Shown one piece after another: positions 43,401 to 53,594 of a stretch of 64,000 nucleotides of DNA (positions are counted from its first letter, which is position 1; each line of letters begins with the position of its first letter). The DNA is from Thiothrix sp039797295 (GTDB lineage Bacteria; Pseudomonadota; Gammaproteobacteria; Thiotrichales; Thiotrichaceae): NCBI GenBank assembly GCA_039797295.1, contig JBDKID010000028.1:9093-73092 (forward strand), written 5' to 3'. The notes under the pieces are model-generated. The model was not told the DNA's origin and searched no databases. It worked only from the letters and a program-made list of their open reading frames with translations. The translations under genes were made by a program, and so were the position numbers.

Positions 43401-45665
43401 CTAACCACCAACAGGTACAAGATTCAAACCACGACGTTTAGTTTTAGCTTTGTGCCCAGCCGTTTTATTGTGTTCGTGTTGGTGATCATAATAACGATAG
43501 TCTGCCACTGGTTGCTGTGACTTCACCATTAAGAACCCCACCACATTCTGTTTCACCCGCCGTAATTGCTCAATCGCATTTAATAAACGCTTACGATTGA
43601 TATTATCTTCATCCGCAACTAAAACCGTGGCTTGTGCCATTGAAGACAAGTACAGCGTGTCGGCAAAACCCGCTACCGGCGGAGCATCAATAATCACACT
43701 ATCAAAATGCTGTGCTGCAAGGTTCAATAACTGCACCATTGCACCACTGGCAACCATTTTCACCGGATCAGCCATTAGTGTACCCGCCGTAACAATGTAC
43801 AAACCTTTCACTTCACGCGAGGCTTGCGTCACACTTGCAATATCCACTTCACCCGCTAAAAAGTTACTAAGCCCTTTATGATTGGATAAACCCATTTTGA
43901 AATGAACCGTCGGTTTACGCAAATCTGCATCAATCAATAATACTTTAATGCCTTGCTGGGCTTGGCTCAGGGCTATATTCACGGCTGATGTGGATTTACC
44001 TTCCGCCGGATTAACACTGGTAATTAAGGTCACACGCGGTGCTACGCCACCGGGTAATACAAAGCGTAGATTGGCGGTAGCAACTCGATAAGCTTCGGCA
44101 AATGAAGAACCCATGTCACGCACTGCCGCCATTGCCAGACTAGCTTCCGCCATATTGCGCACATGTGGCACTGTACCCAGCACTGGTAAACCACTCAAGG
44201 CTTGCAACTCATTAACCGAAGCGACACCTTGTTTGAGTGTTTCACGTAATAATGCAGCCCCGATACCCAGCATCAAGCCCACCAATGTGCCAATCACCAT
44301 GTTCAAACTTTTCTTAGGGCGAAACATATCGGTAGCAGGAGCAGCAGCATCGACGACTTTAATATTGCTAGTCGTGACATTTGAGGCAACATTCACTTCT
44401 TTCATGCGTTGCAATAAACCATCGTACAAATTACGACTGGTTTCTACATCACGTTTCAAGGCGTTATATTCAATGCCCCGATCACGTTGATCCACCAACT
44501 CTTGTTTATAATGACCCAGCTCGGTACGTAAATCGTCTTCCAGCTTTTTCGCGGCGGTAAAATCTGCTTGCATGGATTGTTTTAAACCACCCACCTCATT
44601 TTGCAGTTGACGACGTACTTCTTGAATTTGCTGATCTAAACGTTGCATATCGGGGTAAGCTGGCTTAAATAACTTAAGTTTTTCTTGGTATTCAGCTTCC
44701 AAATCAACCAAGTTTTTCTTAATACCCTCAACCACAGGATTGTTCAAAACATCTTTAACATTACCGTGTTTTTGCCCTTGCAACATTAAACTTTCGGCTT
44801 GAATACGATTGCGTTCTGCTTGACCTAATGCCGTGGATAAATCGTCCAGCTTTTTCTCTTGACTAGACTGGCTATTATTCACTTCCAAAATATCATTTTG
44901 TTTGGCGTATTCAACCAATTTAGCCTCTTGAATGGTTAAGCGACTCCGCGCTTTTTCCAATTCACTTTCTAAAAAGGTTTTTGCATAAGCATCCGTTGCC
45001 GTTTGCGTGCTAATACTATCTTTGATGTAGGCATCAATCAACGCATTGACAATATCCGCCGATAATACAGGGTCTGGGCTTTCATAAAAAATTTTAACCA
45101 AATGTGTTTTTTCAATCGGCTCAACGTATAAACCTTTAATAAAGGCTTCAATGTAATCTTTTTCTTTCGCAGCACCAGCGATGTTCTTACCGTGCTCTTT
45201 TTCACCCAATAAACCTTGCTGTAAACGGGCGAACAAACCCAGCTTGACAGGCCGTTCAAATAAACGTTGTTTCAGATTCAAGTTATTAATAACAATTTCG
45301 GCCACTTTGCGGCTTTTTAACTGCTCGTATTGCGTCCGAAAAAATGGGTCTTCTGCGCCCAAATCAGGCCCATTGGGGTTCACTGTTCCGAAATTAACAA
45401 CTTGCACACCTTCTTTCTCAATCTGGATGGTTGCACCAGCCCGATAGGTCGGGGGAGTTGTCCACGTAATATACGCCGTCAATAAAATGACGCTTAACGC
45501 CGTAGCTAACAATATCCATTTTTGCCGCCATAAACGCCGCCAAATATCCTCCAAAGTCAGGACGTGTGCCGAAACTGGGGCAGTTGGTATAGCAATATAA
45601 GGTGTAACATTACTTCCGGTCTGAACAGGGCGGACAGCAGTTTTTTTATCAGTAAGGGTTAACAT
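43401..45665 (-). CDS. Wzc-like polysaccharide co-polymerase and tyrosine autokinase
   Basis: Inner-membrane chain-length regulator with a cytoplasmic BY-kinase domain, controlling export of exopolysaccharide. 754 residues from ATG 45665 (AGAGAC just upstream; a TTG five codons earlier is possible). Wzz domain with first membrane helix about 50-70, long periplasmic coiled coil (about 170-410), second helix near 450-470, kinase (about 530-740) with Walker A P-A-E-G-K-S-T, Walker A' L-L-I-D-A-D-L-R-K-P, and Walker B V-I-I-D-A-P-P. The tail has Y-R-Y-Y, a small autophosphorylation Tyr cluster. No Wza outer-membrane gene is in the window. Confidence 0.93.
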   Translation of the reverse strand: MLTLTDKKTAVRPVQTGSNVTPYIAIPTAPVSAHVLTLEDIWRRLWRQKWILLATALSVILLTAYITWTTPPTYRAGATIQIEKEGVQVVNFGTVNPNGPDLGAEDPFFRTQYEQLKSRKVAEIVINNLNLKQRLFERPVKLGLFARLQQGLLGEKEHGKNIAGAAKEKDYIEAFIKGLYVEPIEKTHLVKIFYESPDPVLSADIVNALIDAYIKDSISTQTATDAYAKTFLESELEKARSRLTIQEAKLVEYAKQNDILEVNNSQSSQEKKLDDLSTALGQAERNRIQAESLMLQGQKHGNVKDVLNNPVVEGIKKNLVDLEAEYQEKLKLFKPAYPDMQRLDQQIQEVRRQLQNEVGGLKQSMQADFTAAKKLEDDLRTELGHYKQELVDQRDRGIEYNALKRDVETSRNLYDGLLQRMKEVNVASNVTTSNIKVVDAAAPATDMFRPKKSLNMVIGTLVGLMLGIGAALLRETLKQGVASVNELQALSGLPVLGTVPHVRNMAEASLAMAAVRDMGSSFAEAYRVATANLRFVLPGGVAPRVTLITSVNPAEGKSTSAVNIALSQAQQGIKVLLIDADLRKPTVHFKMGLSNHKGLSNFLAGEVDIASVTQASREVKGLYIVTAGTLMADPVKMVASGAMVQLLNLAAQHFDSVIIDAPPVAGFADTLYLSSMAQATVLVADEDNINRKRLLNAIEQLRRVKQNVVGFLMVKSQQPVADYRYYDHQHEHNKTAGHKAKTKRRGLNLVPVGG

Positions 45666-45904
45666 AACGTCTCTGTTCAAGATAAATTAATTGTCGTGAT
45701 GCTTATCTTCCATCACTCATCCGTAACAACAAAGGATTAAACAGCATTCGTAGAAGTTTTTTAGATAAGCGGGCGACACGTCAGGTATTTAGCCGCCCAA
45801 ACATGAAAATATTCCGCTAATCCGCCAGTACTAGCACCCTCGCAACGTAGCGCATACAAATAAAGTCTCTTCCCTCTACAAAAATAAAGTGCAGTCTTTA
45901 ATTT

Positions 45905-46924
45905 ATGAATGTAGTGATTCAACCTGACGATCAATCAAGCAATTTGCTCGCTCCTGATGCCGTGCAAAATAATATTTTTGCCTCAGCGACATTTCGTCAA
46001 CTGCTTGCTGAAGCGTTTCATTTACAAGCCGTGCAATTGCACTTAAGTGATACAACAGCACCTGAAAAAGACTTAACCATACCGGCATTTTTACGCAAAA
46101 ATCTACTCGGTAAACAAACGGTTATTCTCGGCGCTGGTTTTGATAAAACCGGCATTATTCCCGACTTAGCAATGGAACATTACGGGCAAATCGTAGAAAA
46201 ACTGCGCGATGCTTTAGCTGCCACGCCAGTAGAATGGTTAGAAATTCGTACTACGCACCACATTCCCTGTCTGCATGACAAAGCCGATAAAGTCGAACTC
46301 AACGTTGATATTACGCCGTCTGTTGAAGCCGTGTGGAACAGCCTTTCCACCAATACGCGAAAGAATATTCGTCGCCCACTCAAACGCGGCTTCACCAGTG
46401 TGGTAGGCAAAACCCCCGCTCTGTTGGACGAATTCTACCAACTCTACCGCATGAGTTTGCACGATATTGGCAGCCTACCGCACCCCAAACGCTTTTTCAG
46501 CGATTTATTGACACAATGTTATGAGCAAATGAATATTTTCGTCGGTTATATGGATGGCATTCCCGTCGTCTCCTCGGTGAGTTTTGAAAGCCCTGATGAA
46601 ATTTACGGCGCGTGGTCTGGCATTCATACTGATTACAAAAAGCACAATGTCTTTCTCGCCATGTTATGGAAAATGATCGAATATTGCGGTGAAACAGGGC
46701 GCAAAACCTACAATTTAGGACGTTCTTCGGAAGGCAGTAATCCACACCAATTCAAGCTCAAACTCGCCAATCGCGTACACAAAATTTACTACTACCGTTT
46801 AAAAATTGCGTCCAATCAAACGAGCCACTCACGGATACAAACCGCCGCTTCATGGGTGATTCGCAATACGCCGAGCGTTGTCATGGACGGTTTAGCCCGC
46901 ACTTTAATGCACAAGTTTTACTAA
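45905..46924 (+). CDS. FemAB-like GNAT acyltransferase
   Basis: A 339-residue cytoplasmic protein of the FemAB / GNAT-fold group often found in exopolysaccharide and PEP-CTERM/XrtA loci. Recognisable: S-T-N-T-R-K-N-I-R-R-P-L-K-R-G (about 148-162), a G-Y-M-D-G-I-P-V-V-S strand, and the F-K-L-K-L-A end. It probably transfers an amino acyl or acyl group to a sugar or lipid-linked intermediate; the substrate is unknown. First gene of a plus-strand trio with a GT and a deacetylase. A 224-base divergent gap separates it from the Wzc-like gene. Confidence 0.8.
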   Translation: MNVVIQPDDQSSNLLAPDAVQNNIFASATFRQLLAEAFHLQAVQLHLSDTTAPEKDLTIPAFLRKNLLGKQTVILGAGFDKTGIIPDLAMEHYGQIVEKLRDALAATPVEWLEIRTTHHIPCLHDKADKVELNVDITPSVEAVWNSLSTNTRKNIRRPLKRGFTSVVGKTPALLDEFYQLYRMSLHDIGSLPHPKRFFSDLLTQCYEQMNIFVGYMDGIPVVSSVSFESPDEIYGAWSGIHTDYKKHNVFLAMLWKMIEYCGETGRKTYNLGRSSEGSNPHQFKLKLANRVHKIYYYRLKIASNQTSHSRIQTAASWVIRNTPSVVMDGLARTLMHKFY

Positions 46925-46977
46925 CCATTTACTAACCATTAGTAAAACCCAAAGAAAAGAAAGAAGATCAAATAAAC

Positions 46978-48117
46978 ATGAAATTATTAGAAGTTTGTAC
47001 CGTCAGTAGTTCCGCCTACGCTTTAGTGTTTCAACGCGCCCACGCCCTGAACCAACGTTATCCGGGAAAGCTACAAGTCGACATTTTATGCACCCCCGGC
47101 AAAGAAGTCGCGCTAATGCGCCAACAAGGCATGAATGTCATTGAAACCACCTTGCATCGCAGCTTAAATCCGCTGCAACTGCTGCGTTCCGCATGGCATT
47201 TACAACGCGCATTACGCGGTTATGATGCGGTACACCTGCATTTTGGCGTGCCCGGCTTAGTCGGACGCGCACTCGCCTTCTTTAATCGTGACATGGTATG
47301 GATTTACCAAAGCCACGGTTACAGCATTGCCGAAAATACCAGTCCACTCGCAAAACGTGCTTATTTATGGATTGAAAAAACTCTCAAACACAGCGTGCGC
47401 TATTCCTTATTCCAATTGCGTGAAGACATGGAACTCGCACGCCAACACCGATTATTAGATGAAACACAAATGGTGTACTTAGGCAATGGTGTCGACCTCG
47501 ACAAATTCAGCCCCGTAGCAACACCTGCACAGGCTATTACCGTTTTTGGCATGGTGGCACGCTTTGAACCCATCAAAAACCATGCTTTGTTACTGGCAGC
47601 AATTCAGCTATTAGCCCAAAAAACCCGTGCATTTAAAGTGCGTTTAATCGGTCAAGGGCATTTACAAAACGACATTGCACAAACCATTCAACAAGCTAAT
47701 GTAGCCGATATTGTCGAAATCGTGCCCTACGACAATGACATGCCACAGTTCTATCGCAGCATTGATGTCGGCGTGCTCACCTCATTTGCGGAAGGCATCC
47801 CTCGCGCACTAATCGAACCAATGGCGTGTGGCAAACCCGTGATTTGCACCGATGTCAAAGGCAGTCGCGAAGCCATTATTGATCAACAAACAGGCTTTAA
47901 AACCCCAATTAATGACCCACAAACATTAGCCGATCACATGTTATGGCTGATTGAGCACCCTGAACAACGTCAGCAAATGGGGCAAGCCGCACGCCAACAC
48001 GCCCTGCAACATTTTTCCGAAGCTCGTATTATTCAATCGTTAGGCGAACTCTACCTAGCTTGCGACCCGCATCACACCAGCGTTTTACCAATCAATTCAC
48101 GGGAGAAACACGCATGA
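46978..48117 (+). CDS. Glycosyltransferase family 4
   Basis: GT-B fold glycosyltransferase, 379 residues. N-terminal acceptor domain with H-L-H-F-G-V-P-G, C-terminal donor domain with F-G-M-V-A-R-F-E-P-I-K-N-H and the E-x7-E signature (F-A-E-G-I-P-R-A-L-I-E-P-M-A-C-G-K-P-V). Donor and acceptor sugar unknown. Its TGA overlaps the deacetylase ATG. Confidence 0.9.
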   Translation: MKLLEVCTVSSSAYALVFQRAHALNQRYPGKLQVDILCTPGKEVALMRQQGMNVIETTLHRSLNPLQLLRSAWHLQRALRGYDAVHLHFGVPGLVGRALAFFNRDMVWIYQSHGYSIAENTSPLAKRAYLWIEKTLKHSVRYSLFQLREDMELARQHRLLDETQMVYLGNGVDLDKFSPVATPAQAITVFGMVARFEPIKNHALLLAAIQLLAQKTRAFKVRLIGQGHLQNDIAQTIQQANVADIVEIVPYDNDMPQFYRSIDVGVLTSFAEGIPRALIEPMACGKPVICTDVKGSREAIIDQQTGFKTPINDPQTLADHMLWLIEHPEQRQQMGQAARQHALQHFSEARIIQSLGELYLACDPHHTSVLPINSREKHA

Positions 48118-48929
48118 TTTTCAGTGCGGATATTGAAGATTGGCAGCAATCGGTTTACGACTTTGATCGCGAAGTCAGCAATCGCGTGGTACGCAATACC
48201 CATCGTTTATTGGATATTCTGGAACGACATCGCGTTAATGGCACGTTCTTTGTGCAAGGCATGGTCGCGGAAAAGTTTCCCACACTCGTCACCAGCATCA
48301 TGGAAGCGGGTCACGAATTAGCCTGCCATTCCTACAGTCACCGCTTAATTTACAACCTAACCGAAGCACAATTCCGCGAAGAAATCCGTCGTTCCGTGGG
48401 TATTTTAGAAGATATTAGCGGTAAAAAAATCTTGGGTTTTCGCGCCCCAACCTTTTCGGTACGCGATGAAATCTTGGATTGGTACTGCGATACACTCACC
48501 ACAAACGGCATTATTTACGACTCATCCATTATGATTGCCCAAGTGCGTAGCGATTACGGGTTTGCAGATGATGCGATTTTACAACGCTTAAAAGCACGCG
48601 GCTTAGATAGCTACCCCATGAGCGTGGGCAATTTACTGGGTAAACGCTTGCCCGTTATGGGCGGTGGTTATTTCCGTATTTACCCGTATTGGTTTACCCG
48701 TTGGTTAGGACGTAACCTAAACCCACAAACCAGCGTGTTTTACATGCATCCGTATGAAACTGATACCGATGAATACCGCGAAGTATCAAAATTAGTACCC
48801 ATTTCACGCAAAATGGCTTTCCACCAATTTGCCCGCCGTAATACCGTTACTAATAAACTGCATCGTTTATTTAATGATTATCGTTTTAACTCTTTTCAAA
48901 ACATTTATTACCCTGAAACTTTATACTGA
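48114..48929 (+). CDS. Polysaccharide deacetylase, XrtA-locus type
   Basis: NodB-homology carbohydrate esterase of 271 residues from ATG 48114, which overlaps the preceding stop. NodB motifs: F-S-A-D-I-E-D-W (catalytic Asp), G-T-F-F-V-Q-G, H-E-L-A-C-H-S-Y-S-H (metal His), G-F-R-A-P-T-F-S, then a C-terminal Y-M-H-P-Y-E. The S-x-D-I-E-D-W opening is like the deacetylases of PEP-CTERM/XrtA loci. It should remove acetyl groups from the exported polysaccharide. No signal peptide is seen. The 3' end overlaps the converging GT2 gene by 22 bases. Confidence 0.88.
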   Translation: MIFSADIEDWQQSVYDFDREVSNRVVRNTHRLLDILERHRVNGTFFVQGMVAEKFPTLVTSIMEAGHELACHSYSHRLIYNLTEAQFREEIRRSVGILEDISGKKILGFRAPTFSVRDEILDWYCDTLTTNGIIYDSSIMIAQVRSDYGFADDAILQRLKARGLDSYPMSVGNLLGKRLPVMGGGYFRIYPYWFTRWLGRNLNPQTSVFYMHPYETDTDEYREVSKLVPISRKMAFHQFARRNTVTNKLHRLFNDYRFNSFQNIYYPETLY

Positions 48930-49891
48930 TCAAGCCAAAACCGCGCGTAGCCTAATGGCAATGCACTCCACACCAATAAACGCGGCACTAAACCAGTCAC
49001 TTGACAAGACTCGTTCAAAGTTTGTTGTTTTGCATGAGCATTAAAGCGTACAAAACTCACCGCAATATCCAACAGTTTCAACGGCGCGTGGCGAAAATAC
49101 TTTGCGCCGTGTTCTAACATCGACTTACAAGCAATTGCATGACCCAATGCATGTTGTTGTGGCTTAGCACGAATCACTTGATCCTCACCATCATGGTAAA
49201 TGCGCAAAGCTTCATTAACAAAACGCGTTTTATAACGTTCAGCAATTTTATCCCACACCACATTTTCGGGAATTAAACCTGCTACATTGGTATGCAAAAA
49301 TGGGTGATCACGCAATACATCAGTGCGTTGAAACCCCCACTTTTCACCACACACGCCATAACGGTAACTCATTTCAATACTATCAGAATCTATCCAACCA
49401 CCATTAAAATCAGCAGGAAAATACTTCCCAACAACCTCACCTGACAACTTCTCACATAAAACCGTTACAGCACTAAAATTCTCGCGTTCAGAAACAGGAA
49501 TAGCTTGCCAATGCTGCCAAAAATGTTCTAATGCATAAGGTTTACATGAGTCATCACTGTCCAGCGTTAAAAACAATTCACCATGTGCTTGCATAATACC
49601 AGTATTATGCGCCACTTTTTTATGTTGATTGGTTTGATAATAATAACGAATTGAGAAATTAGCCACTTGTTGCCATTGCTCGACTAATTCGCGAGTATTA
49701 TCTGTCGAGCCATCATCAATGATCAACCATTCAAAACGCTGAAAAGTTTGTGCACACAAACTATCATAAACACGATGTAATGTTTTCGCACGATTATAGG
49801 TCGGCGTGAAAACAGTAAAAATAGGAGCTGTTTGCTCAGTATTAGGTAATGACAATTGTTGTAATTCTGACATCATTTTTTCACTTAACAT
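48908..49891 (-). CDS. Glycosyltransferase family 2
   Basis: GT-A fold glycosyltransferase of about 327 residues. P-T-Y-N-R-A near the N-terminus, I-I-D-D-G-S-T-D-N-T, and L-T-L-D-S-D-D (the D-x-D metal motif). ATG 49891 overlaps the upstream GT4 stop by 11 bases; ATGs at 49876 and 49873 are alternatives. Last gene of the minus-strand run. Confidence 0.9.
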   Translation of the reverse strand: MLSEKMMSELQQLSLPNTEQTAPIFTVFTPTYNRAKTLHRVYDSLCAQTFQRFEWLIIDDGSTDNTRELVEQWQQVANFSIRYYYQTNQHKKVAHNTGIMQAHGELFLTLDSDDSCKPYALEHFWQHWQAIPVSERENFSAVTVLCEKLSGEVVGKYFPADFNGGWIDSDSIEMSYRYGVCGEKWGFQRTDVLRDHPFLHTNVAGLIPENVVWDKIAERYKTRFVNEALRIYHDGEDQVIRAKPQQHALGHAIACKSMLEHGAKYFRHAPLKLLDIAVSFVRFNAHAKQQTLNESCQVTGLVPRLLVWSALPLGYARFWLDQYKVSG

Positions 49892-51047
49892 GATAAGAAG
49901 TGACGACTGGAACAGTTTTAGTCGCTAATATGACTAATAGCTTGCGATATTGTTCCACAACAGCATCCAAACTGTAGTGTTGTTTGATTTGAGCTTGGGC
50001 TTGTTGACCTAATTGCTGCCGTTCGCCAGGTGATAAAGCCAAAATTCGCGCCCACGCTGCTGCTAAACGATTAGGATTTTGCTTAGGCACAACCACGCCG
50101 GTTTTACCAATGCATTCTGCAATATCACCAACATCGGTTGCCACACAGGGCACACCCGCTGCCATTGCTTCTACTAAAAATAAGGGTAATGCTTCGCGAC
50201 ATGAAGAAAGTGTCGCAATATCCATAATATTCAACAAATGCTCGGTATCTCGGCGCACCCCTAATAAACGCACGACATCGCCACAACCAGATTGCGTAAT
50301 TAATGTTTGAAGCTGAGGATTATTAGCATCCATACCTTCGCCAGCTAAAATAAAAAACACCTGTTCTCGGTGTTGTTTGCAAATACGTATTGCATCCAAT
50401 AAATTCGGAATGTCTTTTTCAGGCACAAAACGTGTTAAGCTGCCAATAACAGCACAATCAGATGGAATACCTAATTCAACCTTTAATTGTGCTTTTTCTT
50501 CATCACCATCAACCTTTTTATTAATCGTGATACCGTTTACAATAACTTGTGCACCACTCATGTCATAATTCAATTCACGGTGACGTTCCAAACTACGGCG
50601 CGAAACATACAAGGTTGCAGCAGGCAAACACGATAACCATCGTCCCAAAGTTAATACTAAAGCATGTTGCCAACGTTCAGTTGTTGCCTTTTCCGGTGTA
50701 TGATGTATACCCCATAATAAAGTTGGTTTGAATCCCGCGAATAACCATGCCAAAACTGCCACGATATTGCCATGATGCATCCAACCATGAATCACTTGTG
50801 GCTGTAAATACTTAATTAGCGACCATAATCGCCAAGGCAATAATAATAAGTGGCTTAGTTTATTAATCGCCATTTCATACACGGGAACACCAGCTTGAGC
50901 AAACTGCTCTTGTAAACCATCAGTTTGAATCAGGGATATGACAACTGGTGGATAATCGCGGCTAAAAGTAGAGCTTGTCAAATTCAATAGTGCTTTCTGT
51001 GCACCACCCACACTTAATGATGTTATGATATAAACCATTGGTTTCAT
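49881..51047 (-). CDS. Glycosyltransferase family 4
   Basis: GT-B enzyme, 388 residues. Opening S-L-S-V-G-G-A-Q-K-A-L typical of GT4, nucleotide-sugar region G-S-L-T-R-F-V-P-E-K-D, and E-x7-E in R-E-A-L-P-L-F-L-V-E-A-M-A-A-G. Overlaps the flippase gene by 4 bases. Sugar unknown. Confidence 0.9.
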   Translation of the reverse strand: MKPMVYIITSLSVGGAQKALLNLTSSTFSRDYPPVVISLIQTDGLQEQFAQAGVPVYEMAINKLSHLLLLPWRLWSLIKYLQPQVIHGWMHHGNIVAVLAWLFAGFKPTLLWGIHHTPEKATTERWQHALVLTLGRWLSCLPAATLYVSRRSLERHRELNYDMSGAQVIVNGITINKKVDGDEEKAQLKVELGIPSDCAVIGSLTRFVPEKDIPNLLDAIRICKQHREQVFFILAGEGMDANNPQLQTLITQSGCGDVVRLLGVRRDTEHLLNIMDIATLSSCREALPLFLVEAMAAGVPCVATDVGDIAECIGKTGVVVPKQNPNRLAAAWARILALSPGERQQLGQQAQAQIKQHYSLDAVVEQYRKLLVILATKTVPVVTSYHVK

Positions 51048-52489
51048 GATACGACCTCTCTACGATAACGTGCCACCATTAAGCTGCGTAAAACATTTAA
51101 TTGAGACCGTACATCACCAACATTTAAAGCCACAACCATCGCCACATAAACCAAAACACCAATCAATATTTTCAAGACAATGCTTAATATAGCATTCAAA
51201 TTCGGCGTATAGCCCATTACTAATAACATAGTGCCTGATGCAAATACTATTTTCAATAAATCACCCCAAGGAATAATCAACTTAAAATTAGCACTTCCTA
51301 AATAATAGCCATACACAAGGCATAAAGCATAAGCCAAAATGGATGCACTAATTGCTCCCTGCAAACCGAACAGTGGAATCATGGCGAAATTCAATACTAA
51401 ATTAACACCAGCTCCAACTGCTACCACTTTTACTGCATCCGTCGTGCATTTTGCCAATTGGAATGTCAGTGATACGTAAAACAAATACAAACAATGTTCT
51501 AGTACCGCCACACCAATCCAAGGTAATAATTGAATGGCAGTAGCAACAAATTCTTTACCTAATAATAGCGGCAAAAACACTTTACCAATACCAATCAAGC
51601 CAAAAATAGCAGGCACACAAACACCCATTAGAATAAGAAAATATTGCTTCAGTTTTTCTTCGGCTTGTGATTGCCCTTCTTTTTCCAATGTACGGATCAC
51701 AATAGGGTACGCCGCCAAATTCAAAGAACTCGTCAACATCATAATGATTTGATGAGGCACATTATAAGAAACCGCGTATTGCCCTGCCTTACTGTATCCC
51801 GCCAATAAACCGATTAACAACCGATCTGAAGTAAAAATAATGTCTAATAAAACAAACGACAGACTTAAAGGCAAACCATATTGCAGAATTTTCTTGAGCA
51901 CTACCAAATCAACTTCACGCCACGTTACTTTTAAATAACGCCAAATACCACCAGAGAATACCAAGGTAAAGAATATCCCCAATGTTACCCCACCCATTGC
52001 CCCAATCCAGTGATAACCAGACCACACCAAAATTAAACCAATGACTAAAGTTAGGAGTGTTCTAGCAATTTCTGTCAATAGGTACTGATTAACTTGCAAG
52101 GTAATGGAGTTGACACGTTGATAAGATTCATACAGCGCGGTGCTGGTAAACAAAATAAAGAATGAGACTGCAACCGTAGTATGCCCATTCAATAAAGCAT
52201 AGCCAGTAGCACCAATACCCACAACACCAGAAATAACCACGACAGCAAAACTAATTAACTGTTGTACCGCAGTAGCAGAAACTTCTTGTGCATTCCAAAA
52301 ACGCATAATGCCAACATAAAGCCAACCAAATAAGAAACCATTTAAGCTCGAAACGAATACCACAATCGTGGTGTAAACCCCATATTCCTCTGCCGTCAAC
52401 CAGCGAGTATAGGCGGCAACAGAAATGAAACTTGCGAAAGCCGGAACGACCTTTGCCAATAAATAAATGAGTCCATGTTTAAGATACAT
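51044..52489 (-). CDS. Wzx-like polysaccharide flippase
   Basis: Polytopic membrane protein, 481 residues and about 12-14 helices, of the MOP-superfamily polysaccharide exporter group. N-terminal pattern R-W-L-T-A-E-E-Y-G-V-Y is characteristic. It should flip lipid-linked repeat units across the inner membrane for polymerisation by the Wzy-like protein two genes upstream. The 4-bp overlap with GT4 on one side and 11-bp gap to GT4 on the other indicates a single operon. Confidence 0.9.
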   Translation of the reverse strand: MYLKHGLIYLLAKVVPAFASFISVAAYTRWLTAEEYGVYTTIVVFVSSLNGFLFGWLYVGIMRFWNAQEVSATAVQQLISFAVVVISGVVGIGATGYALLNGHTTVAVSFFILFTSTALYESYQRVNSITLQVNQYLLTEIARTLLTLVIGLILVWSGYHWIGAMGGVTLGIFFTLVFSGGIWRYLKVTWREVDLVVLKKILQYGLPLSLSFVLLDIIFTSDRLLIGLLAGYSKAGQYAVSYNVPHQIIMMLTSSLNLAAYPIVIRTLEKEGQSQAEEKLKQYFLILMGVCVPAIFGLIGIGKVFLPLLLGKEFVATAIQLLPWIGVAVLEHCLYLFYVSLTFQLAKCTTDAVKVVAVGAGVNLVLNFAMIPLFGLQGAISASILAYALCLVYGYYLGSANFKLIIPWGDLLKIVFASGTMLLVMGYTPNLNAILSIVLKILIGVLVYVAMVVALNVGDVRSQLNVLRSLMVARYRREVVS

Positions 52490-52500
52490 TTAATATTACC

Positions 52501-53568
52501 TCACGCCGCTAACCAAGCATCCGCTACCTGCGCAATATTATTTTGCTGTACTGATTGCTCAGCATAGATACGCATTTGATCGCGTAAATCCGTATGCGTG
52601 TAGAGGTAATCCATCGCTTTTACGATTTCAACGACATCACCTTGTGGTACTAACAAACCATTTTTACCATGTTGAATAATTTCACGCGGCCCAGTCGGAC
52701 AATCAGTGGAAATGGCGGGACAACCTAAACTCAATGCTTCAATCAACACCAGCGGATAACCTTCATAATCGCTGGTCATAATCTGAAACTCAGCACGCGC
52801 CATGTATTTATACGGATTACTATCATAACCCGTTAAAATAACTTTTTGCTCCAGACCTAATGCAATAATTAATGCCTCTAGGTTTGTACGCTCCCGCCCT
52901 TCACCCATAATCACTAATTGACAATCGTGTTGTAATTGACTTTGTGCAAATGCCTGCAATAAATAATCAAACCTTTTTTGTGTTTCTAAACGTCCAACTG
53001 CCAAAACAAAACGCCCATTTATAGCCAATGGAGCTTGTGCCAGCTTTTTAATTTTCTGAATATTAATTGGATTATAAATACAAACCACATTAGATAAACC
53101 AGCCTGTTTAACTAATAAATCATGCATTTGGCTGGAAACAGCAATAACACGTTTTACCCGTGGATAAAATAACTTGACGGCTCGCCATTCATTGCGTGTC
53201 ATTTTATTGGGGTCTAAGTGCATGGAAAGCACAGCATGACGGCTAGCGATAGCACACGGCACATTAGAAGCTTCTAGGAAAGAGAAAATATGATCGAATT
53301 TTTCACGCTGAAATACCTTACGAAAATGCCAAGCACGATTCAGCATGGTTATAACCTGTCTTACTAAACTTCCTTCTTTACTGGGTAGATGCAAGTGAAT
53401 GGTATTACCGGGGTAAGGACGTGCTATGTCACCGTATTCTTCAAATTTAATGACCGTTACATCGTAGTTGCGGGCATGGAACTCTTCAGCAAGGTCTGCC
53501 GCAACTTTTTCTGCTCCACCTGATGCACCCATATCTGCAATAACAATTGCAATCTTCTTTTTTTTCAC
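52501..53568 (-). CDS. Glycosyltransferase family 4 (paralogue of 56616-57677)
   Basis: 355 residues. N-terminus M-G-A-S-G-G-A-E-K-V with Gly loop, E-x7-E in E-G-Y-P-L-V-L-I-E-A-L-S-L-G, and D-C-P-T-G-P-R-E-I-I. Closely similar throughout to the GT at 56616-57677, so the two may be an old tandem duplication that adds related sugars. Confidence 0.9.
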   Translation of the reverse strand: MKKKKIAIVIADMGASGGAEKVAADLAEEFHARNYDVTVIKFEEYGDIARPYPGNTIHLHLPSKEGSLVRQVITMLNRAWHFRKVFQREKFDHIFSFLEASNVPCAIASRHAVLSMHLDPNKMTRNEWRAVKLFYPRVKRVIAVSSQMHDLLVKQAGLSNVVCIYNPINIQKIKKLAQAPLAINGRFVLAVGRLETQKRFDYLLQAFAQSQLQHDCQLVIMGEGRERTNLEALIIALGLEQKVILTGYDSNPYKYMARAEFQIMTSDYEGYPLVLIEALSLGCPAISTDCPTGPREIIQHGKNGLLVPQGDVVEIVKAMDYLYTHTDLRDQMRIYAEQSVQQNNIAQVADAWLAA

Positions 53569-53594
53569 AGTAACACCTTTATTTTACCTAAAAA